Origin: Flaveria trinervia
Taxonomy: Eukaryota; Streptophyta; Magnoliopsida; Asterales; Asteraceae
Length of the DNA stretch: 64,000 nt
NCBI GenBank assembly: GCA_025506515.1
Contig: CM046443.1
Span: 19,669,228-19,733,227, forward strand
Direction of reading: 5' to 3'
The notes under the pieces are model-generated. The model saw only the letters and a list, made by a program, of their open reading frames with translations, ran no database searches and was not told where the DNA came from. Positions 24,835 through 35,887 of the stretch are shown in pieces (positions within the stretch are counted from its first letter, which is position 1; each line of letters opens with the position of its first letter). Position numbers and translations under genes: made by a program.

Positions 24835-25665
24835 TGTAAGGATTCTAATAAGTTTGATGCAATCAAAACATTCAAAGCATCCAAAGTTTCTCTGTATGCA
24901 TGCACTAAAGTACTAAGTAGAAATGCTTCGGAAGTTTTACATCTTACATGAGAAATATTCTGAGTGTAAAATCTTCCGAAATCAAGACCAATATCTTTCG
25001 AAGCCAAATATGAAGTCTTTCGAAACTTCAAAGACAAAGTCTTCCGAAGCCAGTTTATGAAGACAGATTTCTTCCAAAGACTTTTATGTACATGCTATTA
25101 TCTGATGTAATTTTCCATAAAGCTAGACCACGTTTCTGCTGCAACTCTGTTTGACTCACCAACTTTCACAAGTTGGTGAAAACGTCCATGTTTTTGGTAA
25201 ACTGTACATTGAGGTCTTGAGTCTGAGCTTTCTACTTTATGTACTTTATCCTTTTTGTAATATATTAGGATGTGAGCTATGGCATGTCATAGTCACAAGT
25301 CAAAAGGAATCTGCCTTTTGACTCTATATTTGATTTTGTTGTCTAGTCTTATGTACCCAGCTGGCCTTCAAAGTATGGCCGGCTGTAGGATGTAGTATAT
25401 GTATCTCAAGTACTTGTAACTTTCAAAAATGCTTTTGTAACACTTTGTAATAGAACTTGAAAAGCAATATACAACATTTTTGAATACCAAATACTTGTGT
25501 TCTTTGCTATCTTGTTCTGTCTCTTATTTACTTGTGTTCTTAGCATCTCCTACTTTAGTTAACCAGTTTCCTATTTGATATGTTAAGTGTTCTAAAGAAC
25601 TCTTCTCAATTGTGTTATTATGTTGTTGTGTTGTAAAGTGCATCACCCCTTCTAACGGTCCTACA
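24835..25665 (+). mobile_element. 3' LTR of the truncated Sirevirus-like copia element
   Basis: The LTR starts TGTAAGG right after the polypurine tract and ends CCTACA, 831 bp long. It carries CTTCCGAAG-type words at about 24925-25080. Its length, style and 3' half resemble the solo LTRs at 4088 and 31452, so all three belong to one broad family. No target duplication can be checked because the 5' end of the element is lost. Confidence 0.75.
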
Positions 25666-25754
25666 ATTATCATGTTTTATTTATTTATATTAATGTACGG
25701 GAAAGAAATTTAATTTACGCTACCCCATGAAATACGTTTCTAGATACACCACTG

Positions 25755-26840
25755 TATATGTCCAATGGGCTACAGTCATGATGAAGAGGTCTTGATGACC
25801 TGTCGTTGAGGTCATGCAAAAACCTAATTAACCTATGCAACTAAGGCAAGTCAGGTATCGTATCCACAATGAGCACATGGTTAGTGTTACTCGATTCATT
25901 TCATTATTAATATAAATTACTTAACTAAAACTAAATCATTGAATACTTAACTATTTCCTCTTGGCTGTGTAAATTGGATTTTGGAATGATTAAGTAATTA
26001 AGTAAGAAACAATTTGCAAATGAGTAAACTTGATTAAGAAGATAATTATGACAACAAGTAATCCACCCTAGGATTAAGGGTGGTTTTTAGTAATCGTTTA
26101 GTTTAACTTGATAGATAATTCTTAACGGGGATTCTATGCGTGCAATGATTAAGTGACATCGATAATCAAGACTTAATGGGTCTTAGTACACTATACCAAT
26201 TGAATTAACAACCAAAACTTTACAACCATACGATTCGCGCAACATCATATGGTATTCAAATAGAGGTTAACCAAAACAATTGTTTAAATAACCAAAACAC
26301 AAGTTAAACTTATAAAAGAACTTAAAAGGGTATTAAAGTTTAATCCCAACACAAGTTTAACACAAACAAGAACCTAATCAAACGAAACTCATTACCCGAA
26401 GTAGATCATGAGAAGATTAGCCGCTCATTGTTCTTGAATGATCTTCAAAACCGTTGTTGATTTGCATAATGGATGATTGAATGGTGTTAGAACGATGTGG
26501 AATGATGAAATCAGGCCTAGGAAATCCCAAAATTCATCTCAAATCGTCCTAGGTTGAATGGGGTCAAGTGGTGATTGAAGCCTAACAAAAACATTATTTT
26601 GTAGGTGTTCCACGGAAGCCGTAGCGTAGCCTACGGTGGCTGTAATAGGCTACGGTGGGAGCTTTTCTGCTGCACTTTAAATCTTTATTTCTTGACCCCT
26701 TTAATGCCTTGTTTCACCATGTAAGCTTCCAACTTGGTTATTTTACCTATAAAATCACTTCAAACTCCTAGTTAACCTATTCAACATAACCTAATGCATA
26801 AATATGAGGTATCAATCTCACCCAATGGATTCCTCTGGTG
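25755..26840. repeat. Unassigned, possibly retroelement-derived DNA
   Basis: No gene is visible. The phrase 'gcaagtcaggtatcgtatcc' near 25845 is of a kind common in plant repeat families. A palindromic stretch 'gaggtcttgatgacctgtcgttgaggtcatgc' type lies at about 25787-25815. No ends were found, so the class stays open. Confidence 0.25.
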
Positions 26841-26858
26841 AGGCGATTGTTCCACCTT

Positions 26859-27209
26859 TCAAGAGCCCACTACCACCACCACCTCACTTGTGTTCCGCTT
26901 CACTTGAACCCTCTTTACTCTATGAGCAACAACCATTACATCACCACCATTGTTGCTTTTATTAGTTGCAGGTACAGAAACCATCTTCATAGGGTGATTA
27001 CAGCAACCAGCACCAACAATGGCGTTACAATTGGGTGATCCCGATCTACGATTTAGGGATCCACTCACTCTCCCGCCACCGTTCCCACTCCTTTTTTCTT
27101 TGTTTTCGGATCTCTGTTGTAGTGGATCTTTGAATTGAGGATCGTGAGGGATTTCGCTCGCCGTGTCGAAGTTCGCCATCGCATACCCCACCGCTTGCAC
27201 CATCGCCAC
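26859..27209 (-). other. Open frame next to a Mutator-type end, possible captured gene piece
   Basis: A 116-codon frame with little simple sequence and higher GC than its surroundings encodes a polar stretch (YAMANFDTASEIPHDPQFKD, then a Gly/Arg/Ser-rich part). I do not recognise the protein. It lies about 140 bp from a long Mutator-type terminal repeat (27345-27600). A piece of host gene carried by a MULE is therefore one explanation; chance is another. There is no evidence for expression. Confidence 0.25.
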
Positions 27210-27344
27210 TGCGTGCTTGCAACATCACCATACTTCTAAGCTTGCAACATCACCATACTTGTAAGCTTGCAACAACTATGGTAGGGTGGGGTGGGTAGGT
27301 GGGTTGGGAGATCTGGAGATGCGTTAGATATATTTAGGTTTCTT

Positions 27345-27600
27345 TTTTTAAAATTTTTTATTGGTTTAAAAAATTACAACAATTATCCTAATCTAATACA
27401 ATTTACATAACTAGTCCTCCAAATGTAAAATGATCAAAGTACCCTTAAATTTAAGTGTAAACAAACTAACAGAGTTAGTGTCTGGGATCAAAACCATTAC
27501 AAAAATGAAACCACGAGGCATGATATGATCAAAAATTCCTTTATGTGCTAAAATGTTTAAAATGGTTAAACCACAGGGACCAAAACCGATATTACACTAT
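27345..27600. repeat. Mutator-type long terminal repeat (single end)
   Basis: Read in reverse, the sequence starts GTGTAATATCGGTTTTGGTC and continues 'cctgtggtttaacca', then a long tail through 'cagacactaactctgttag' and 'gggtactttgatcatttt'. This layout is the classic long terminal repeat of plant Mutator-like elements. The partner end was not found upstream, so the element is truncated or rearranged. Confidence 0.55.
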
Positions 27601-28868
27601 AATATAGTAAGGAATAAGAGCATTCACACAATCTCCTTTATTTTTATCTTTATAATTGCACTAAAAATCAATTTTTTCAATTAATTATACTTTTATATAT
27701 TTTATCATTACTTTTTATCTCTAATCTATTCATAAGCACATTTAAAATTATTTAAAAAAATATAAGGATTAAATACGTTTCTTTAAATTTACAGATAAAT
27801 AATAATTTTTTTGTTTTTTCTACTCACAACCATTAACAATCATTCCATAAAATATAAAAAGTTTCACTCACATAATTTTAAGCAATCTACTATGAATCCT
27901 CTGAGAGGTTTTAGAAAATAAGATATAAATATAAGGAATTTTGATTTTTAATTAAATTATAAGAGTATGAATAAAAAATGTTTGTGAATGCTATTATATA
28001 TATCTCATATAGTACCCTAGTATGTATTTTGTATTTATGTTTATTTAATATAAATGTGTTAATACCGCTTCTACAAGAATAGGATTTCAATAACATGCTT
28101 ATATGTACTTAACTAGTAAGAAAACCAGCGTGGTGCGCGGACTCTTATGAAGAGTAGTTGACTAAAAAGAATTTTATTCATAGCTAAGGGTGATCATTAA
28201 AAAGTTATTGTGATAGGAATACATTTAATAAATGACAATAAAAATGGTTGTACATAAGAGAAAATGAGTTGTTTTCAGATTAACTCCTAAAAGATGTGTT
28301 CTTCAATTTACGGAATATTATATCTCCATTTGACATCTACAAACCAAAAATTCAAAATCAATTTCATCTTGACTAATAAATTAACATATCTCCATTTGAA
28401 ACTACATTTAAAAGCTCATCTCTTTTTAATTAGGATGTCATTGAACTCATTGATTTAAATGAGTGAATAGCTTACTGATATCGACTTAAACAAGTAAATG
28501 GTGTATGATTTAAAGAAGCTCACGTCTGGACCGACTCTAAGGTATTTGATTTGAAATGCTTGCATCGTCGTCTTTAACGATTTGAAATTGATTTTAGGTA
28601 TTCAATTTGAAGAAGATAATGAACGATTTACGCCCTAATTTGTTATCTAATTGATGAAACAAACATTGATAGATGCTCATTGAAGCAACAGAGGGTGCAT
28701 GGTGGTGATGGTTTCGAAGTTGTTAAAGCAGAAGAGGAGAGGGATCATACAAAAAAGAGGCGGTGGAAGGAAGGTTGTGAAAGACTCAAAACAACGAGTT
28801 GAATATCTAAACAGGGAATACAAGCTAAAGTTCAACAAAATTACATTGTTGCGACGATGCATTGGATA
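27601..28868. other. AT-rich intergenic DNA
   Basis: No gene or repeat boundary was recognised. This is the left flank of the gypsy element whose target duplication starts at 28869. The short open frames are low-complexity. Confidence 0.4.
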
Positions 28869-28873
28869 CTTGT

Positions 28874-31207
28874 TGTAACACCCGGAAATTTTCTTTGAAG
28901 CCGACGGAATAAGAAAAGAAATAAAGTCCAAAGTCGAGGGACCAAAACCGCCAACGAGAGAAAACTTGATGAGTGGGAGTATAAAAAGGGGAGGGCAGCC
29001 CACACCCATTCTTGCAAAAACTCAGCCAGAAGAGAGAAAAGGAGAAAAAAAGGAGAAAAGCTTGGTTCGGGCGGATTCGGGCGTGAAAATCGACGTGTAG
29101 CGGGTCAAATCGAAGCTCTACTCGACGGGATCGTTAAGGTGAGCTCTAGGACCCTTCTTTTACACGTTTTTGAATGATTTTGGGGTTGGAACACATCTGA
29201 AAGCTATTTTCGGCTTTTTGGGTGTTTGACCCGTTTGTGTTTGTGTGTGTACATGTATGATTCGTTTGGGGCTTGATTTCAGGCTTGGGTATGCTTGAAT
29301 GATGTCGTGGTATGCTTACCTAAGGTTTAGAAGGGTTGATTTGAGCTCAAACAAGGTTTGGAAGAGTTTGGAAGCCGGAAGGTGCGGCTGTAGTTCGGGA
29401 TGAACTGCATTCTGCATCAGCTAGGGCTATGCGACCGACTGGAGGCCTAGGCGACCGATTGGAAGGCGATAGGGTTCATACGCATGAAAGGAAGGCGAAT
29501 GAGGTTCATTCGTACGAAAGGTATGTGACGGAGGGCCATTCGCATGAAGGTCATGCGACTGAGGTCCATACGCCCGGATGTCATGCGATTGAGGTCCATA
29601 CGCATGAAAGTATGCGATTGGAGGTGATGCGCCTAAACAGTACTCATACGCCTGAATTCATGCGACTGGAGATTTCATGCGACTGGATATTTCATACGCA
29701 TGGAGACCATGCGACTGGAGCGCTCATACACATGGAGGTCATACGGTTGGAGCTCCATACGCCTAAGTGTTGGTGAGCCCGAATAGGGTTTATGCGCCCA
29801 GGAGTTATGAGGGACTTTGAGAGGTGATGGTTGAGATGGATTTTCCTTGATGATGTGATGGGCATGGACAGTATAAGATGACATATGATGATGAGCTAAT
29901 GATGATGATGATGTGATGCATGATGATGTGCGATGATGTATGGTTATGTGATGTGATGCGCGTGATTCGTGTGATGATGATGCCGTGTGCTTGTGCACAT
30001 TGTACGCTTTGCATGATGTATGTTATGGGTGTGCCATGTTGCCCTGTGTGATTGATGTTTTATGTTCCTTATTACTATTATGTATGTTTATCTTTCCATG
30101 GCTTTGCGTTGAACGTTAATGAATGAAATGAAAGTATTATGTAACGTAAAGTGAAAAATAATGAAAAGTGGAACGTAATGAATGAATGCATGCATTAATG
30201 AAAGAATGAACGAATGAAAGGCTTGCAAGCACATGTATGAGGTGAGCGACTCTGTGTCACAACAGACTCGAAAGAGGTCCTTGTCGCGTACTCCGGTACT
30301 GTGTCAGGTGTCGGACATGAGTCGGGGGTTTGGTTACAGGCCCTGACACAGTATCAGTCTTCGGACATGAGTCGGGGGTGTTGCATGAGACAGGATCCGG
30401 ATGAATGAGAAGAGGATCACGTACTCCGGTACTGTGTTAGTCTTTGAACATGAGTCGGGGGTTTGTGTACAGGCCTCAACACAGTATCCGTATTCAGACA
30501 TGAGTCGGGAGTAGTGCGTGAGACTGAGATGAGATGAAAGAGAAACGAATCGCGTACTCCAGTGCTGTGTCAATCTTCGGACATGAGTCGGGAGTATGGC
30601 GTGAGTTGATGAATGAGAAAGGTAATGATGGAAAAAACGAACGTATGAAATGAACATTAACGAAATATCTTAATAATGTACTAAACGGGATCTTTGTCAT
30701 TCGACCTCAGTAATCATGGCTGAGTGCCACGAAGAGGGTAAAGTCTGACCAGATCTAGAATGGTATGAACGAATGATGAAGATAATAATGATACTATTCA
30801 TATGTACGTATGATGTATGATCCCGAAAGAATGTAAAGTACTGTATGATTTTGAAAGAAAGTAAAGAACAGTTTTACGAAAAAAAGTATGTTTTATTATG
30901 AAACTAGAACTCACTCAGCAACCCTAACTTTGATGTGTTTTCAGTTAGCAGGTATGTTGCTGAGGATGGCACGGGGCGACTACTCAGTTCTTTTGGAATG
31001 GCATCCATTACTATAAGGCTTTTGTAATGAAATGTAACATGAATTTTGTAATTTGATAATGAAGTATTGTTTGCAAAAGCTATTATATTTAAATGAGATC
31101 TTGTTTTAAATGTTTCCTCTGCGATGTTTTTATGTAAGATGACTAAAATTTATGTTTTGAGTGCGATGAATGATCAGCTGTAAGCGTCCCAGGAACGGGG
31201 CCTTACT
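28874..31207 (+). repeat. 5' LTR of the gypsy element
   Basis: The 2334-bp LTR opens TGTAACACCC and ends GGGGCCTTACT just before the primer site. A TATA box (GTATAAAAAG) sits at 28979. The stretch 29420-29765 is a run of variants of 'catgcgactgaggtccatac'. The stretch 30290-30600 holds repeated 'cttcggacatgagtcggg' units with inverted arms (see findings). The long open frame at 29429-29776 is only a reading of these repeats. No splice or poly(A) site could be fixed. Confidence 0.9.
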
Positions 31208-31210
31208 AGT

Positions 31211-31222
31211 TGGTATCAGAGC
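31211..31222 (+). other. Primer binding site (tRNA-Met type) of the gypsy element
   Basis: TGGTATCAGAGC follows the 5' LTR end by three bases. It is complementary to the 3' end of plant initiator tRNA-Met, the usual minus-strand primer of these elements. Confidence 0.85.
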
Positions 31223-31451
31223 TAAAGTTTAAGTGAAATGGGTAAATTTTCAAAATATACCTTAACTTAAACTGAGAATGGGACGGAAAGGGAATGGGAT
31301 GCCAATCTGAGTAGTTGCATGCCATCAGGTATTTTCGTAAAGTAAACCTGGATTATGTGCGCATGTGATGTGTTATGTGTTGTTTGTGGATTTAAATACT
31401 GATGTAGTCAAGATAGGTAATTCTCGGGGTGTGAAGAGTAAAGTAAGTGGC

Positions 31452-32253
31452 TGTTGGATCAAGAAGAAGGCTAATGCAACCAAAACTAAGTCACTTAGAT
31501 AATTTTGGTACTGAATGCAAAGGCTTCCGAAGCTTAGCATGGAACTTCCGAAGGTTGTAGAGTTCTTCCGAAGACAAAGTGAAAGATCAACTTCCGAAGA
31601 TAGAACTCTACTTCCAAAGTAAAGTGTATACTTCCGAAGTTCAGGCCTTAGAAGAATGACCTGAAGACCACTTCCGAAGTATGATTAAAGAAGAAATCTC
31701 CAAGCCTTGGAAGAAACAGCCTCTGCTATGACTAGTGGACACAAGTATGGTCTCTGACACTTCGCTGCAGACCTCTGATACTGTTTGGCTTCTTCCTAAA
31801 GAGCCATGCAGTTGACCATACTTTATTCCACTGTTCACCTTTTTATGATAGTATATGTTACCAACTTTAGTTGGTGACAAAGGGTAAGTGAGGGACATGT
31901 CCTGACTACCAAATCTCAGATAAGACTTTATCCGAGATACCTTAAACTTTAGTCTTGTAGTATAGAATTTAGCTAGAGGATCCCAGCTGGTATCAAAGTA
32001 TATCAGGCTGTAGGTAGTATTATATATAGGCTCTCTTTGTAACTCATTGTAACAACAACAACTACTGCTTGTAAGAGTCTTGTATTTTGAGTTGAGAAGC
32101 AATATATAAAAGTACCTTGAAAATTACTTCCTGTGTTCTTTATTACTTTCTATATTATTATCAACTCTTACTGATTCTATCTTAACTCGAGTGTTGTTCT
32201 AGGTGAGTTTGAGAGAAAAACGTAAGTGTTTAGTGATAAATATCGATCCTGCA
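31452..32253 (+). mobile_element. Copia (Sirevirus-like) solo LTR inside the gypsy leader
   Basis: The 802-bp LTR begins TGTTGG and ends CCTGCA. It is flanked by a perfect 5-bp duplication, GTGGC (31447-31451 and 32254-32258). It has many CTTCCGAAG words at about 31517-31680 and a TATATATAGG box at 32021. Its sequence closely follows the solo LTR at 4088-4921. It sits between the gypsy primer site and the gag start, so it is younger than the gypsy insertion. Confidence 0.92.
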
Positions 32254-32364
32254 GTGGCTAATCACAACCGGCCACTGTAATTAAGGACTTACTATACTTG
32301 ACATAGACTGAGCTGTTTTCTTGAATGACCATGTAGGTGTTTGAATCTTTCAGTGTGTTAGAGG

Positions 32365-33640
32365 ATGGCGGGTGGTAGATCTTCTAAGGCTTCGCGAGGT
32401 GGAGGCGGCGGTGGACGTGGTGCTGAACCATGGGTCACAAGAGGAAGGTCTAGGGCTGAAAGAGTAGTTCATGAAGAACCCGAGACCCCTCATCCGGAGG
32501 GCGGTGATGAGAGTGCTAGTTTGCGAGCCTCGATGAGAGAGGCGGTTGCAGAGGAAGTGCATCAGACCGTGCAGACGATCCTACCGTTTGTAGTGACAGA
32601 AGTGATAAAGGTTGTTAGAGATGGGGAGAGACAGGAAAGGGGTAGACCTTTGGGCGAAAGGAGACAACCCGAGACTGAAACGGTTTTCTTCGATGACGAA
32701 GAGGAAGAAGAGGAAGAGCCTGCGCCGGTGGCGGCACTAGGCTGTATGGGGCGTTTCAACGATGCAAGCCCCCAACTTTTGATGGAAATGACATTGCTGC
32801 TACTGCTCACCGATGGGTGAGAGAGATGGAAGTTGTATTGAATATCAGCGAGTGTCGGGAGGATCAAAAAGTAAAGTTTGTTGCCCATTCTTTTGTGGAC
32901 TCGACTATGTGCTAGTGGGACAATATAGTCCAAGCCGAGGGTAGCAGGGCTATTAGAAGAATGAGATGGTCGGAGCTGAAGAAGTTGGTTATTGAGAAGT
33001 TTTGTCCTTACCGAGAGATGGACAAGGTTGAGAGGGAGTTCCTACAACTGGAGGCGGGAACCCTGACACATCAATAGTACACCACGAAGTTCAACGAGAT
33101 GGCAGGTCTGGTGCCGGATCAGGTGACACCTCTTTTGCGAAAGATCAAGAGGTATATTTAGGGCTTGCCGGCAGACATCCGTAGGCACATGATCGCTGCC
33201 CGACCGAGCACGTTTAGGTCGGCAGTTGACCTGGCGGGAAGGTTGTACGACGAGCGGGGGGCGATGACGATGACAAAAGAAGGGGAGGAGCGAGCCTATG
33301 TTAAGAAGGGGAAGGAATGCGAGACAATGATAGTGAATTTATGTATGAAGGTACGACGTTGAGGGACGATGATCAGAAGAGAATAGAAAGAAAAGGAGAA
33401 GTATGCAAAAAGTGTGGTAGAGGCCATGAGGGGGAATGAAAGTGGGGACTGAACGTCTGTTTCCAGTGTGGGAAGGAAGGCCACAGGGCGAGGGATTGCC
33501 GCACGCCTAAATGCTACGACTGTGGTGAGACTAGACACCTGAGCAGGGATTGTAAGAAGTTGAAGGTAGGAAGCTCCGGTACGAGGAAAAGGACCAGATG
33601 GTGAAGGCTAGAGCTTTTGCCATGACCGAGAGGAGGCTGG
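32365..33640 (+). pseudogene. Gypsy gag (nucleocapsid) relic
   Basis: The frame starts at the ATG at 32365 (MAGGRSSKASRGG). It has a charged, Asp/Glu-rich linker, then the retrotransposon gag core (RMRWSELKKLV, EREFLQLEAGTLTHQ), then two CCHC zinc knuckles (CFQCGKEGHRARDC at about 33458-33500 and CYDCGETRHLSRDC at about 33511-33552). A frameshift lies near 32745. In-frame TAG stops at 33075 and 33159 fall exactly where the related minus-strand gag (52179-52703) has glutamine. A TGA before the first knuckle replaces a Cys-type position. The protein would package the element's RNA; it cannot be made here. Sequence after 33640 loses similarity to protease, and polymerase is absent. Confidence 0.87.
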
Positions 33641-34331
33641 AGTGGACTTTGACTTAACGTCGGGTACGTTTCTGGTAACTTAAAATTTGTGCATCTATGA
33701 TTTGAATGCGATGCTAGTAGTAGTCTCGTTCCTACTACTTTTTGTTGTAAGTGGCATGTTAGGAGAAGGAACATCGATAGCCCTTCGATGTAGAGATTGC
33801 TATTAATGAATCCACTAGGTTACCTAGATGCCCTAGAGGATTGCGGGATAGAATTGAGAAAGCGTTTGTTCCTGCTAGACCGTTTAGGACAGACTTGGGT
33901 GGATAGGCCTACACCATAAGGTGAATGGGTTAGCAATCCATGAGGCATGGACGCATCGCCTACTTGGCCGATGTAAGGTATGTGGATATACTAATATCTC
34001 AACCTTCAGATGTATCGAGGCACGAGTAAATATTATTGGTGGCCAGGTATGAAGCGTGATATGATGGAGTAAGTGAGTAAAGGACTTACTTGTCTACAAG
34101 TGAAGGCCGAGCACCAAATGATGTATGGGAAATATTGAGGTGACTGAGGCTACGATTGAGAAGCTCGAAATGATCAAAGCCCTGATGGAAGTAGCCAAAG
34201 ATAGACCAGAAGTCGTATATTGATAAACGACGTAGAGCGATTGAATTCCAGGTGAGAGACTGGAAAAGAGATGAGACAATATTGCCCGCAATGGTTCAAG
34301 GAACAACAGGTTTCAGGGACGAAACCTATTT
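33641..34331 (+). pseudogene. Gypsy pol remnant: integrase pieces after an internal deletion
   Basis: Most of pol is missing. At about 34010-34115 the plus strand can be read as the H2C2 region of integrase (YYWWPGMKRDM, then GLTCLQVKAEHQ). At about 34160-34260 it can be read as the integrase C-terminal region (EMIKALMEVAKDRPE, then IEFQVRDW). Stops and shifts occur throughout. The piece at 33640-33990 is not assigned. The element therefore lost protease, reverse transcriptase, RNase H and the integrase core. Confidence 0.7.
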
Positions 34332-34345
34332 AAGCGGGGTGGACT
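34332..34345 (+). other. Polypurine tract of the gypsy element
   Basis: AAGCGGGGTGGACT ends at the TG of the 3' LTR (34346). It is the plus-strand primer site and matches in position the AAGGGGGGTAGACT tract of the minus-strand relative at 51087. Confidence 0.8.
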
Positions 34346-35076
34346 TGTAACACTCGAAAATTTTCTTTGAAGTCGACGAAATAAGAAAAGAAATAAAGTC
34401 CAAAGTCGAGGGACCAAACCCGCCAACGAGATAAAACTTGATGAGTGGGAGTATAAATGGGGGAGGGTAGCCCACACCCTCCTCATTCTTGCAAAAACTC
34501 ACCCAAGAAGAGAGAAAAGGAGAAAAAGAGGAGAAAAGCTTGGTTCGGGCGGATTTGGGCGTGAAAATAGACGTGTAGCGAGTCAAATCGAAGCTCTACT
34601 CGACGGGATCGTTAAGGTGAGTTCTAGGACCCCTCTTTTACATGCTTTTGAATGATTTTGGGGCTAGAACACATCTGAAAGCTATTTTCAGGTTTTTGGG
34701 TGTTTGACCCGTTTGTGTTTGTGTGTGTATGTGTATGATTCTTTTGGGGCTTGATTTCGGGCTTGGGTATGATTGAATGATGTCGTGGTATGCTTCCCTA
34801 AGGTTTAGAAGGGTTGTTTTGAGCTCAAACAAGGTTTGGAAGAGTTTGGAGGCTGGAAGGTGCGGCTACAGTTCGGGATGAACTGCATTCTGCATCAGCT
34901 AGGGCTATGCGACCGATTGGAGGTCCAGGCGACCGATTGGAAGGCGATTGGGTTCATACACGGAAGGAAGGCAAGTGAGGTTTATTCGCATGAAAGGTGT
35001 GCGACCAAGGGCCATTCACATGAAGGTCATGCGACTGAGGTCCATACGCCCGGATGTCATGCGATTGAGGTCCATA
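34346..35076 (+). repeat. 3' LTR of the gypsy element, left part
   Basis: Matches the first 730 bp of the 5' LTR, including a TATA box (GTATAAATGG near 34450) and the 'catgcgactgagg' word array. It breaks off at 35076 in the middle of the word 'gaggtccata', corresponding to 29600 in the 5' LTR. Confidence 0.9.
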
Positions 35077-35887
35077 GCCAATCGGTCTATAATGTACCAA
35101 TTGTCATCATGACATCTAATATAAGAGGCATTTTGGTGAATGAAAAGTTTAACGGAGATTCTCAGAAACACGGGTGTTAGGCTTTGTCATATATGGAGGT
35201 GAGACACTTGGACATATACCAATTTATGTCTTTTCTTTTATGCCAAACCCATGACTACAAATTACGAAAATTTATGAATCTCCATATCCGCGTCACAATA
35301 ACGAGTCTCGTAGATCGAAATCAAGATAGAGTTTTAAAGATTTCCAAGGTTAAGGATTCAAAATCTATTCAAGAAGTGACGCAAACAATAAGAAATGCAT
35401 TTGTAACCATGTTTTGCAAGGTAGCAAATTTCCAAGTACAGTTTTCATACGCAGTTCAACAAACCCATAAGCACAGCTGAGAACATTTGTGTGTCTAGAA
35501 AGACATGAACACAAGTTGATAATGTCTTTATTTAGCAAAAAGATTGTTTAAGAAGGCTACCATCACGCAATCAGGTTTTGATGGTAACTCAAAATGAAAG
35601 TCGATAAGTAAGGAATAAATGGTTTCATATAGCTAGATCAAATCAAAACATGAGGATAAAGGGAATGAAATCGATTTAAGAATTTAAATGTTCCAGTCTT
35701 GGAACTAGGGTTACCCTAAAGTAACAACGACCCCTTTTGAGTTCAAGATTCATGCTTTTGCTTAACTGGCTGGAATACGATCGTCGATAAATCAGATAAC
35801 GGTGTTCACCCTTCAAGTTATTACATGTTTCTTGTCAATTGAAGTTTTAAAACCTTAGTAAGTTTGAGATCAAGGAATGGGAATACT

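Larger units (their letters stand above)
18131..25754 (+). mobile_element. hAT-like element (TTF type), interrupted by a copia element
   Basis: The left end CAGGGGCGAACCTA and the inverse of the right end (CAGTGGTGTATCTA) share 10 of 14 positions and fit hAT ends. Flanking 8-mers are GGAATGTC and TATATGTC, 5 of 8 identical, so the duplication is decayed or doubtful. Between about 18950 and 19100 the plus strand can be read as the N-terminal part of a transposase (RSNNDDN, then NAFDLNDLFSDP), which is broken off by copia pol sequence. After the copia 3' LTR only 89 bp of the element remain. The element is an inference from weak ends plus this short coding relic. Confidence 0.5.

Noticed and set aside
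29429..29776. 115-codon plus-strand frame in the gypsy LTR
   Set aside because: It reads only the 'catgcgactgagg' word array and lies in an LTR; the 3' LTR copy differs and is split.
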